Source: Sphingomonas sp.
Lineage (GTDB): Bacteria; Pseudomonadota; Alphaproteobacteria; Sphingomonadales; Sphingomonadaceae
Direction of reading: 5' to 3'
DNA: 39,335 bases
NCBI GenBank assembly: GCA_025980335.1
Contig: JAICXO010000007.1
Span: forward strand, 1-39,335
Below the pieces are notes generated by a model that was given only the letters and a program-made list of their open reading frames with translations, did not search any database and was not told the DNA's origin. The position numbers were made by a program, and so were the translations under genes. Positions 1 through 7,278 of this stretch are shown piece by piece; within the stretch, counting starts at the first letter, position 1, and each line of letters begins with the position of its first letter.

Positions 1-144
1 CCGCTGAAAGCATCTAAGCGGGAAGCCTCCCTCGAGATAAGGTATCTCAGAGTCGTGGAAGACCACCACGTTGATAGGCCGGGTGTGGAAGTGCGGTAAC
101 GCATGGAGCTAACCGGTCCTAATTACTCATTTCGCGCTTGAGAG
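1..144 (+). rRNA. rrl: 23S ribosomal RNA, 3' end (partial)
   Basis: The window opens inside the last ~145 bases of 23S rRNA. The segment with AGTCGTGGAAGACCACCACG, GATAGGCCGGGTGTGG and GCTAACCGGTCCTAATTACT is the conserved terminal domain of bacterial 23S rRNA. The 3' end is estimated by analogy with E. coli and may be off by several bases. The 5S gene and initiator tRNA follow, the usual alphaproteobacterial rrn operon order. Confidence 0.95.
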
Positions 145-249
145 TCCCACCATCATCGTCAGCTCTGCTGGCGGTTGATCGAAAGATCTCGGCTAGATGA
201 CGCTAAGAACAATACGAAGAGTGCACGATTTCTAGAGCTTCGAAGGGAA

Positions 250-274
250 CCCATCAAAGTATCACTTTGACGGG
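250..274 (+). repeat. Hairpin in 23S-5S spacer (copy 1 of a pair flanking 5S)
   Basis: CCC-A-TCAAAGT-ATC-ACTTTGA-C-GGG forms a near-perfect stem with a 3-base loop. It is preceded by GCTTCGAAGGGAACCCA. A closely related copy with the same core arms lies just after 5S at 443-459, again preceded by GCTTCGAAGAGGG. The pair probably serves precursor rRNA processing; that role is inferred. Confidence 0.6.
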
Positions 275-297
275 AACCCGTTGCGCCGGTCCCATAG

Positions 298-413
298 CTT
301 GGTGACCATAGCGTCCGTGACCCACCCGATCCCATCCCGAACTCGGCCGTGAAACCGGACAGCGCCGATGGTACTACTGCTCAAGCAGTGGAAGAGTAGG
401 TCGTCGCCAGGCT
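298..413 (+). rRNA. rrf: 5S ribosomal RNA
   Basis: The conserved 5S core CACCCGATCCCATCCCGAAC, the GCCGATGGTACT loop and the closing GGTCGTCGCCAGGC are all present. The first and last bases pair (cuuGGUGACc with gucGUCGCCAGG), giving a length of about 116 nt, normal for 5S. Exact ends are estimated. Confidence 0.93.
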
Positions 414-442
414 TTGAAACCGGCGCTTCGAAGAGGGTCTCA

Positions 443-459
443 TCAAAGTACTACTTTGA
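443..459 (+). repeat. Hairpin after 5S (copy 2 of the flanking pair)
   Basis: TCAAAGT-ACT-ACTTTGA is a perfect 7-bp stem with a 3-base loop, with the same arms as the hairpin at 250-274. Both copies follow a GCTTCGAAG tract. The two together bracket the 5S gene. Confidence 0.6.
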
Positions 460-488
460 GGGTGCCCGAAGAACCCATTCACAATTTC

Positions 489-532
489 AAAAGCCGCTGC
501 CGGGCTAACCCCCAGCGGCGGCTTTTGTTTTT
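489..532 (+). terminator. Rho-independent terminator-like hairpin between 5S and tRNA-fMet
   Basis: AAAAGCCGCTG pairs with CAGCGGC...GGCTTTT around a small CCGGG/CCCCC inner stem, followed by a T-rich run (TTTTGTTTTT). It may attenuate rRNA read-through or end the rRNA transcript, since the tRNA has its own terminator at 641-666. Confidence 0.65.
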
Positions 533-556
533 GCGGACTTCGGTCCGTGACGTTGG

Positions 557-634
<78 letters not shown>

Positions 635-640
635 CCAGAC

Positions 641-666
641 GGCCGCCTTCGGGCGGCCTTTTTTGT
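641..666 (+). terminator. Rho-independent terminator of the rRNA operon
   Basis: GGCCGCC-TTC-GGGCGGCC is a strong GC stem with a UUCG-like loop, followed immediately by TTTTTTG. It lies 8 nt after the CCA end of tRNA-fMet and closes the rRNA operon. Confidence 0.92.
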
Positions 667-731
667 TTCGGAGTTCGATCCAGCGCCGCGGTTGCTTGGA
701 ACGACTGCCTCCGGCCGAGCGCTTGTCAGCC

Positions 732-1757
732 GTGCCAAAGGCTTCGTCCGTTCCCGCTCCCATGGAAGCGCTTCTCGCCGCCGAGCTGCCCGACGGACCG
801 GGGTGGCAGTTCGAGCCGAAGTGGGACGGGTTTCGCTGTCTCGCCCGCCGCGATGACGCCGAAGTTACGCTGACCTCCAAGTCCGGCAAGCCGCTTGCCC
901 GCTACTTCCCCGACGTCGTCGAGATGCTGCTCGGCCTTAACGCGACCAACTTCCTGCTCGACGGTGAGTTGATCATTCCGGTCGACGATGCGCTCTCGTT
1001 CGATGCGCTTCAGCTTCGGCTGCACCCTGCCGAAAGCCGCGTTCGAAAGCTGGCCGACGAGACGCCGGCGGAGCTAATGGCATTCGACCTGCTCGAGCTG
1101 GACGGCAAGCCCCTTACCCAGCTGCCCCTGTCGCGACGCCGAGAATGTCTGGAGCAATTCTTCGGGCACAACCATTCGCGCGCGTTGCACCTCTCTCCCA
1201 TGACATGCGATCGCGCCATCGCCCTCGACTGGCTGCACCGCAGCGGCGGCGCGCTCGACGGCGTGATCGCCAAGCGCCGGGATCTCGAATATCGGTCAGG
1301 CGAGCGGGCGATGATCAAGGTGAAGCAGCAGCGCACCGCCGACTGCGTGGTCGGAGGCTTCCGCTATGCCGAGAAGAAGCGCGAAGTCGGCTCACTCCTC
1401 CTCGGGCTGTACGACGATGAGGGCCGGCTCGACCATGTCGGCTTCACCTCGGCGATCCCGTCGGCGGAGCGGCCGAGGCTCACCACCGAGCTGGAGGCGC
1501 TGGTCGAGCCTCCCGGCTTCACCGGCAGCGCGCCCGGCGGACCAAGCCGCTGGAACAATGCCCGCTCGATGGCCTGGGAGCCGCTGAAGCCCGTCCTGGT
1601 CGTCGAGGTCCGCTACGACCAGGTTACCGGCCGGCGGTTCCGCCACGGCACCGGCTTTGTGCGCTGGCGGCCCGACAAGGACCCCAGGCAATGCACGTTC
1701 GAGCAACTCGCGCCGGAGCTCAAGCCGTCCGAGCTTGAGGAACTGTTCGGCCAATGA
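732..1757 (+). CDS. ATP-dependent DNA ligase (LigC/LigD ligase-domain type)
   Basis: A stand-alone ATP-dependent DNA ligase of 341 residues, which would seal nicks in double-stranded DNA through an enzyme-AMP intermediate. The nucleotidyltransferase motifs are visible: motif I EPKWDGFR with the adenylated Lys at residue 30, DGE at 77-79, motif IV DGVIAKR at 176-182 and motif V IKVK at 195-198. A C-terminal OB-fold region follows, ending near RWRPDK. It has no nuclease or primase domain, so it resembles LigC or a free LigD ligase domain. The frame is open back to 414 through the tRNA, so the start was set at GTG 732, which gives the family-like N-terminus VPKASSVPAPMEA; ATG 762 is the alternative. 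It overlaps the following AlkB-like gene by 4 nt (ATGA), so the two are probably co-translated. Confidence 0.88.
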   Translation: MPKASSVPAPMEALLAAELPDGPGWQFEPKWDGFRCLARRDDAEVTLTSKSGKPLARYFPDVVEMLLGLNATNFLLDGELIIPVDDALSFDALQLRLHPAESRVRKLADETPAELMAFDLLELDGKPLTQLPLSRRRECLEQFFGHNHSRALHLSPMTCDRAIALDWLHRSGGALDGVIAKRRDLEYRSGERAMIKVKQQRTADCVVGGFRYAEKKREVGSLLLGLYDDEGRLDHVGFTSAIPSAERPRLTTELEALVEPPGFTGSAPGGPSRWNNARSMAWEPLKPVLVVEVRYDQVTGRRFRHGTGFVRWRPDKDPRQCTFEQLAPELKPSELEELFGQ

Positions 1758-2335
1758 ACTTGTTGTTCGACGCGCCGCTGATCGACGGTCTCAGCTATGA
1801 AGACGCTCTCGTCAGCATCGACGAAGAGCGTGATCTGATCGATCGGCTGCAGGCGCTGGAGCTGGCGCCGTTCCGCTTCCATGGCTGGACCGGCAACCGC
1901 AAGACCAAAAGCTTCGGCTGGCGATACGACTTCGACGACGCGAGCCTCACGCCCGCGGAGCCGATCCCCGAATGGCTCCGCCCGCTGCGCGCCAAGGCGG
2001 CCCGCTTCGCCGGGACTGCTCCAGGCGCGTTCGTCCATGTGCTCCTCGCGCGCTATGACCCGGGTGCGGGCATCGGCTGGCATCGCGACCGGCCGCAGTT
2101 CGAGCAGGTGGTCGGCGTTTCGCTCGGCTCCGCGGCGATGCTGCGTTTTCGGCAGCGTACCGACGGCGGGTTCCGCCGCGCCAATGTGCGCCTCGAGCCG
2201 CGCTCGGCCTATCTGCTGTCGGGCGACGTGCGACACCAATGGGAACACAGCATTGCGCCCGGCGACCGGCTGCGGTTCTCGATCACCTTCCGGTCGCTGT
2301 CGGAAAAAGGCCGCCGCGCCGCCGATCTGCTGTAG
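1754..2335 (+). CDS. AlkB-like 2-oxoglutarate/Fe(II) dioxygenase
   Basis: A 193-residue protein of the AlkB family, which removes alkyl groups from nucleic acid bases (or proteins) by oxidation using Fe(II), O2 and 2-oxoglutarate. The iron ligands are visible as H110 and D112 in GWHRD and H165 in WEHS, and the 2-oxoglutarate-binding RxxxxxR motif is R174 to R180 (RLRFSITFR). The start overlaps the ligase stop (ATGA), which suggests a two-gene repair unit of ligase plus dealkylase. The exact substrate cannot be read from sequence; the family includes both DNA and RNA demethylases. Confidence 0.9.
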   Translation: MNLLFDAPLIDGLSYEDALVSIDEERDLIDRLQALELAPFRFHGWTGNRKTKSFGWRYDFDDASLTPAEPIPEWLRPLRAKAARFAGTAPGAFVHVLLARYDPGAGIGWHRDRPQFEQVVGVSLGSAAMLRFRQRTDGGFRRANVRLEPRSAYLLSGDVRHQWEHSIAPGDRLRFSITFRSLSEKGRRAADLL

Positions 2336-2369
2336 GGAACAGTTTCAGCGGCGCAACGGTTTGGACGGG

Positions 2370-2714
2370 ATGCGGCGTTCTTTGTTGCTGTTCGTCCTGA
2401 CGCTCGCGGCCTGCTCCAAAGGCCCGCAGGCGGACCTGCAATATATCGCCGAAGCCCGCTCGCTGGCCGCCGAATGGGCGTTGGTCAACGAGCAGGCGGC
2501 CGAGGGCAAGCTCACGCCCGCTTATGTCTCGGCGATGCGCGCCTCGCTCCAAAAGCAGGCCAAAGCGGCTTCCCAGGCGCTGACCCAACACGACGCGCCC
2601 TACGCGCGCGAAATGCAGGCGATCGCGGCCGAGCCCGAAAACGCCGCCCCGCGGGAGCTGCGCGCGCATTCCGACAAGCTCAAGCAAATCGAGAATAGCC
2701 TTGAATCCGCTTGA
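2370..2714 (+). CDS. Small predicted lipoprotein
   Basis: A 114-residue protein with a short lipoprotein signal: MRRS, a hydrophobic run, then the lipobox LAAC with the acylated Cys at residue 15, followed by SKG. The mature part is Ala- and Gln-rich and probably helical, with no cysteine or recognisable domain. The stop overlaps the TTG start of the NRAMP-like gene by 14 nt, so the two are likely co-expressed. The family is not recognised. Confidence 0.7.
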   Translation: MRRSLLLFVLTLAACSKGPQADLQYIAEARSLAAEWALVNEQAAEGKLTPAYVSAMRASLQKQAKAASQALTQHDAPYAREMQAIAAEPENAAPRELRAHSDKLKQIENSLESA

Positions 2715-3936
2715 GCTGACGCTCGGGATCATGACGGCGGTCGGGGGCTTCGTCGATATCAGTGAGCTCGTGTTCGCGGCCAAGGCGGGCTCGACATTCG
2801 GCTATGCGCTGCTTTGGGTGTTTCTCGTCGCCACCATCGGCATCATGACGTTCGGGGAAATGAGCGGCCGGGTCGCCGCCGTGGCCAAGCAGCCGGTGTT
2901 CAACCTGATGCGCCACCGCCTCGGCCTCAAGCTCGGGCTCGTCACGCTGTTCGCGTCGCTCATCGCGAACCTGATCACGTGCGCCGCCGAGGTCGGGGGC
3001 GTCGCCCTCATCCTCCACTATCTGACGAACGCGCCGTATATGCTGATGGCGATCGTCAGCACGGCCGTGATGATGGCCAGCATGTGGGTGCTGCCGTTCA
3101 AATGGATCGAGCGAAGCTACGGCCTTCTCGGGCTGTTCATGATTGCCTTTGCGGCCGCGCTGGTCGCCATAGACCCGCCGTGGCACCAGGTCGCCGCTGG
3201 CTTCGTACCGCAGGTGCCGAAGGGACTTTCGACGAAGGAGCTGCTAACCTTCTGCTACTTCGGCGTCGCGATCGTCAGCGCGGTCATGTTCCCGTACGAA
3301 GCCTATTTCTATTCCTCGGGTGGAATCGAGGAGGGCTGGGGTCCCAAGGACCTGCCGATGAACAAGATTACGTGCACCATCGGCTTTGGTCTCGGTTCGC
3401 TGCTCTCGATGGCGATCCTCGCAAGCTCGGCCCAGCTGTTCGGTCCGATAAACATCGATCCGCAGCTCCCCGGCACGTCCGCGCTCGAAGTCGCTACTCC
3501 CTATGGCAGGGCGGGTCTGATTCTCGCTTTGCTCGGAATGCTGTTTGCCGTCGGCGGCGCGGCGGTCGAAACCTGCATGGCCAACGCCTACAGCGTCGCC
3601 CAATTCTTCGGCTGGGAATGGGGCCGCCACCGCAAGCCGTGGGAGGCGCCGCGCTTCACCGTCGCGTGGATCGTCTTTTTCCTGGCGGCGCTGGCGATCA
3701 TCCTCACCGGAATCGATCCGATGAAGCTTGTCGAATATGCGGTGCTGTTCTCGATCCTGGTCCTGCCGCTGACCTATCTGCCGTTGCTGCTGCTCGCGGG
3801 GGACAAGTCCTACATGCGTCAATATGCGAACGGCTATGCCGCGAAAGGGCTCGGCTGGCTCTATTTCGTCATCATTACGGTAGCGGCGGTCGGCGCCCTG
3901 CCGCTCTACGTCATTACCTCGGGAGGGCAGGGATGA
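2701..3936 (+). CDS. NRAMP-like (divergent) metal-ion transporter
   Basis: A 411-residue polytopic inner-membrane protein with about 11 hydrophobic segments. The fold is NRAMP-like: GGFVDISE at 15-22 takes the place of the TM1 GPGFxDPGN motif, CAAEVGGVA near 94-102 matches the TM3 AEVIG motif, and MFPYEAYFYSS from 196 aligns with TM6 MPHNLYLHSS. The TM1 Asp is kept (D19), but the TM6 Met, His and Asn are replaced by Phe, Tyr and Glu, so it is probably not a classical Mn/Fe importer. Nramp-related Mg transporters are known to have changed TM6 sites. The TTG start keeps the N-terminal half of TM1; ATG 2731 would cut into it. The stop overlaps the next start (ATGA). Confidence 0.8.
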   Translation: MNPLELTLGIMTAVGGFVDISELVFAAKAGSTFGYALLWVFLVATIGIMTFGEMSGRVAAVAKQPVFNLMRHRLGLKLGLVTLFASLIANLITCAAEVGGVALILHYLTNAPYMLMAIVSTAVMMASMWVLPFKWIERSYGLLGLFMIAFAAALVAIDPPWHQVAAGFVPQVPKGLSTKELLTFCYFGVAIVSAVMFPYEAYFYSSGGIEEGWGPKDLPMNKITCTIGFGLGSLLSMAILASSAQLFGPINIDPQLPGTSALEVATPYGRAGLILALLGMLFAVGGAAVETCMANAYSVAQFFGWEWGRHRKPWEAPRFTVAWIVFFLAALAIILTGIDPMKLVEYAVLFSILVLPLTYLPLLLLAGDKSYMRQYANGYAAKGLGWLYFVIITVAAVGALPLYVITSGGQG

Positions 3937-4286
3937 ACCCGACCGACCCGATCAAGCTTGTAAGTCAGCTGCTCGACCTGGCGATCATCGACAAGGACGG
4001 GAATTATTGCGGCATCGTCGACGATATCGAACTCAGCGGCGGCGCCGGGAAGGACACGCGACTAGCCGCACTGCTGGTCGGTCCCGGCGCGTATGAAGGG
4101 CGCGTGCCGGCATGGGCCATGTGGCTCGTACGAAAAATCGCGGGCGATCGCATCGTTCGCGTCGCGATTGCCGACATCGAATCGATCAACAGCGCCGTCC
4201 ACCTGAAGACCCTCGGCGAAAAGGCCGGACTTCAGAAGAGCGAGAATGCGGTGCGGGCTTACATTCCGCGCGTGGGAGCGATGTGA
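3933..4286 (+). CDS. PRC-barrel-like small protein (first of two)
   Basis: A 117-residue soluble protein. The stretch LLDLAIIDKDGNYCGIVDDIEL and later ALLVGPGAYEGRVP have the pattern of a PRC-barrel (a short beta barrel with a D-x-x-G-x-x-V/I-x-D/E core). The start overlaps the transporter stop (ATGA) and the stop overlaps the next ATG, so it is translationally coupled to both. PRC-barrel domains often act as regulatory or adaptor modules; a role in regulating the upstream transporter is inferred from gene order only. Confidence 0.7.
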   Translation: MNPTDPIKLVSQLLDLAIIDKDGNYCGIVDDIELSGGAGKDTRLAALLVGPGAYEGRVPAWAMWLVRKIAGDRIVRVAIADIESINSAVHLKTLGEKAGLQKSENAVRAYIPRVGAM

Positions 4287-4594
4287 TGCGGCTCACGGAC
4301 TTGCGGACGAAGAAGATCGTCACGCTCGACGGCAAAAGCTTCGGCCGGGTTCACGAGGTGCACTGTGACGGCGGACGCGTGACGGCTTTGATGAGCGGGC
4401 CAGGCAGCTTCCTCGAGCGGCTCACGGCAAAGAAAAAGGGTCGGCGGATCCCTTGGGAATGCGTGGTCAGGATCGAGCCGAAGCAGGTCGTGGTCACCCC
4501 CGATCCGCCGCAGCGGAAGTCGCCCGGCAAGCCTAGCGCATCTCGAACCCGGCAAGGCACTCGGCAAGCCAACGGGCGGCGGTCAAAGGGCTGA
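4286..4594 (+). CDS. PRC-barrel-like small protein (second of two)
   Basis: A 102-residue protein. MRLTDLRTKKIVTLDGKSFG followed by RVHEVHCDGGRVTALM is a typical PRC-barrel start, and the barrel appears to end near QVVVTPDPP at about residue 76. The remaining ~26 residues are a basic Ser/Arg/Lys-rich tail encoded opposite the 3' end of hutG: the two genes converge and overlap by 62 nt. The ATG overlaps the previous stop. It closes the lipoprotein-transporter-PRC-PRC unit. Confidence 0.72.
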   Translation: MRLTDLRTKKIVTLDGKSFGRVHEVHCDGGRVTALMSGPGSFLERLTAKKKGRRIPWECVVRIEPKQVVVTPDPPQRKSPGKPSASRTRQGTRQANGRRSKG

Positions 4595-5414
4595 GATCCG
4601 TCGGGTCGAGGGGTGGGTCCCACTCGGTGAGATCGATGAGGCGCACGCGCGGCTCCGAAGCGAGGCGGCGCACGGCCGCGAAAAAATCAGCGAGCGCCAT
4701 GCCGCCCGGCCGAGCCCCCGGAGCAGCAGGAAATTGGGAGCGATCGATCACGTCGCCGTCGCAATCGACGGCGATGGCCGCGCAGTGGCTCACGTGCGCA
4801 AGCGCTCGGTCGATCGCCTTGGCAATTCCGTCCTGTCGGACCTCGCCGATGCTGACCACGAGATTTCCCGACCGCTTGGCATCCTCGTGCATTTCCCTGC
4901 TGTTGGCGAACGGCGCCAGCCCGATCTGGGCGATGTTCCTGCCGGGAAGTCCGTCGCCGATCAGCGCCCGGACGGGGTTGCCGTTGCTGAGGCCCTGGTC
5001 GAGCCCGCGCATGTCGAAATGCGCGTCGAGCGTGATCAGTCCGATCTCCTCGAGCGGCTGTTTCAGGCCGAGCACTCCGGGTCTCGTCACCGCATTGTTG
5101 CCGCCGACGAGCAGCGTCAGCGCCTCCGCCCGGGTGCTTGCCGCAACCGCGTCGCGGATGAGCGGAGTTGCCTGTTCGATGCTCAAATCCGCGAGGTTGA
5201 GGTCGCCCCGGTCGAGTACCTTCGTCGACAGCTCGCGACCGGTTTCGACGTCGTAGCGGCCGATCCGGCGCAACGTGTTGCGGAGCAGCGCCGGCCCGAG
5301 ATCGCAGCGCCCGGGAGTGACCGAGCCGGCGGCGAGCGGCGCTCCGAGCAGCGCGACCGGCGCGCCGCTGTGCTCCGCCGCCACCAGTTCGGACAGGTTC
5401 GGCCAGCTGCTCAT
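4533..5414 (-). CDS. hutG: Formimidoylglutamase-like arginase-family hydrolase
   Basis: A 293-residue member of the ureohydrolase (arginase/agmatinase/HutG) family. Next to hutI, hutU and hutH it probably cleaves N-formimidoyl-glutamate to glutamate and formamide, the last step of histidine degradation. Metal-binding elements are visible: D130, H132 and D134 in LDAHFDM, and D217 and D219 in VDCDGD. The usual GGDHS element is GGNNAVT at 104-110, so the Asp and the Mn-ligand His are both Asn. The frame is open to 5813, but ATG 5414 gives the right N-terminus and leaves 39 nt to the divergent hutI start. Confidence 0.82.
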   Translation of the reverse strand: MSSWPNLSELVAAEHSGAPVALLGAPLAAGSVTPGRCDLGPALLRNTLRRIGRYDVETGRELSTKVLDRGDLNLADLSIEQATPLIRDAVAASTRAEALTLLVGGNNAVTRPGVLGLKQPLEEIGLITLDAHFDMRGLDQGLSNGNPVRALIGDGLPGRNIAQIGLAPFANSREMHEDAKRSGNLVVSIGEVRQDGIAKAIDRALAHVSHCAAIAVDCDGDVIDRSQFPAAPGARPGGMALADFFAAVRRLASEPRVRLIDLTEWDPPLDPTDLSPLTAARWLAECLAGFEMR

Positions 5415-5453
5415 CTTTTGACCGTAGCAAGCCCGCTCGCCTAAGGCACGCGC

Positions 5454-6665
5454 ATGTGGGACCGGCTGCTCGTCGACTGCCAGATCGCGACAATGGAAGA
5501 GCGGCCGGGCAATCCGCTCGGAATCATCGAGAACGGCGCGATCGGGATTGCCGATGGCAAGGTCGTTCGCGTCGGCAAGCGCACCGAGCTGGCGGGTTAT
5601 CGCGCGAGGCAAGTGGACGCGCTCGGCGGCGCGTGGGTGACACCGGGGCTGATCGATTGCCACACGCATCTCGTGTTCGGCGGAACGCGTGCAGACGAGC
5701 ATGCCATCCGCCGCGCGGGCGCGAGTTACGAGGAGATTGCGAACGCCGGCGGCGGGATTGCGTCGACCGTGTCGCGCACGGCGGCGGCATCGGACGAGGA
5801 ATTGCTCGAGCATAGCCGCCGGCGGCTACACGCGCTGATGCGCGGCGGCTGCACGACGATCGAGGTGAAGTCCGGCTACGGCCTCGATCCGGCAAGCGAG
5901 CTGAGGCTGCTCAGGATCGCGAGCCAGCTCGGCGATGGCGAACCCGTTCGGATCGTGCCGACGCTGCTTGCCCTTCATTCCATTCCGGCCGAGCAACGCG
6001 ACCGGCGCGCACATTATGTGAGCGAGATTGTCGACAAGCTCATTCCGGCGGCGGCGGAGCAGGGGCTCGCCACCAGCGTCGATGCCTTCTGCGACACCAT
6101 TGCCTTCACGCCCGACGAGGTCGAGCGCCTGTTCAAGGCGGCGGCGCACCACGGCCTCCGCGTCCGCCTTCACGCCGAGCAGCTGTCGAACCACCATGGT
6201 GCGGCGCTCGCCGCCCGATATCATGCGCTATCGGCCGACCATCTCGAGCATCTCGACGAAGCGGGCGCAAAGGCGATGGCCGCCGCCGGCACCGTCGCCG
6301 TGCTCCTGCCGGGTGCCTTCTACGCACTTCAGGAGGAGCGCAAACCGCCGGTCGACCTGCTGCGCAAGCATCGCGTCCCAATTACGGTCGCGACCGATTG
6401 CAACCCGGGCACCTCGCCGCTCCTGTCGCCCACGCTGGCGATGAACATGGCGTGCACCCTGTTCGGCCTCACCCCCGAGGAAGCGGTGGCCGGGATGACG
6501 ATCAACGCCGCGCGTGCGCTCGGGCTCGCGCATTCGGTCGGCAGCATCGCTGCCGGAAAGCAGGCGGACCTCTGTATCTGGCAAGTCGAGAGCCTGGCCG
6601 AGCTCGGCTATTGGATCGGCCTCCCCGGTCCGGACCGGCGCATCTTTGGAGGGCTGGATGCCTAA
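5454..6665 (+). CDS. hutI: Imidazolonepropionase
   Basis: A 403-residue amidohydrolase that opens 4-imidazolone-5-propanoate to N-formimidoyl-glutamate in histidine degradation. The metal motif HTH is at residues 70-72 within DCHTHLVFGGTRADE. HAEQLS and ATDCNPGTSP further on are the other conserved HutI blocks. Length is normal for the family. The ATG at 5454 lies only 39 nt from the divergent hutG start, so any promoters must overlap. The 3' end overlaps the next gene by 8 nt. Confidence 0.95.
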   Translation: MWDRLLVDCQIATMEERPGNPLGIIENGAIGIADGKVVRVGKRTELAGYRARQVDALGGAWVTPGLIDCHTHLVFGGTRADEHAIRRAGASYEEIANAGGGIASTVSRTAAASDEELLEHSRRRLHALMRGGCTTIEVKSGYGLDPASELRLLRIASQLGDGEPVRIVPTLLALHSIPAEQRDRRAHYVSEIVDKLIPAAAEQGLATSVDAFCDTIAFTPDEVERLFKAAAHHGLRVRLHAEQLSNHHGAALAARYHALSADHLEHLDEAGAKAMAAAGTVAVLLPGAFYALQEERKPPVDLLRKHRVPITVATDCNPGTSPLLSPTLAMNMACTLFGLTPEEAVAGMTINAARALGLAHSVGSIAAGKQADLCIWQVESLAELGYWIGLPGPDRRIFGGLDA

Positions 6666-7266
6666 AGTCGCTGCGGCACTGGTGGCGATCGTTTGCTGGG
6701 CGGGGCTCGCCATCCAGTTTGGGCACACCTACGGCTTTGAACATCGGATTGGGCTCACCTTGTGGGTGATCGCGCGGTTCTTCACCGTGGTCACCAACCT
6801 GCTGGTGGCGCTGGTCATGACGTGGGTCGCAATTGGCCGCCGAGCGTCCCCGGAAGTGCTCGGCGGACTGACGCTGTCGATCATTCTGGTCGGCGTGGTC
6901 TATTGGGCGCTGCTACAGAACCTCCACCACCCCGACGGACTGGCTCACGTCGCCAACATCCTGCTTCACCGCGTATCTCCGGTCGCCATGGCCCTGTGGT
7001 GGCTGCTGTTCGCGCCGCGCGCGCGGCTCAGGTGGAGCGCGCCATGGTGGTGGCTGATCTACCCCGTCGCCTACTTCGGCTTCATTCTTGCACGCGGGCA
7101 TCTCGACGGGCGCTATCCCTACCCCTTCATCGATGTCGGGCATCTCGGCTGGAGCCAGGTGGCGATGAATGCCGGCGGCATCGCGCTGGCGTTCATCCTC
7201 GCCGGATACGCGATGGTGTGGATCGACGGTTGGCGTCCGCTTGGGTCGAAGCGCGCCAGGCGTTAA
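6658..7266 (+). CDS. Pr6Pr-type six-helix membrane protein
   Basis: A 202-residue membrane protein with about six hydrophobic segments, rich in Trp and His. The pattern FxVVTNLLVA, then LHHxDG-LAHVANILLHRVSP and WWLIYPVAYF resembles the Pr6Pr (FAR-17a/AIG1-like) family of unknown function. The ATG is inside the 3' end of hutI and hutU starts 12 nt after its stop, so it is embedded in the hut operon. A role in histidine or urocanate transport would be a guess; the family is not an established transporter. Confidence 0.75.
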   Translation: MPKVAAALVAIVCWAGLAIQFGHTYGFEHRIGLTLWVIARFFTVVTNLLVALVMTWVAIGRRASPEVLGGLTLSIILVGVVYWALLQNLHHPDGLAHVANILLHRVSPVAMALWWLLFAPRARLRWSAPWWWLIYPVAYFGFILARGHLDGRYPYPFIDVGHLGWSQVAMNAGGIALAFILAGYAMVWIDGWRPLGSKRARR

Positions 7267-7278
7267 GGCCTCGCTCCG

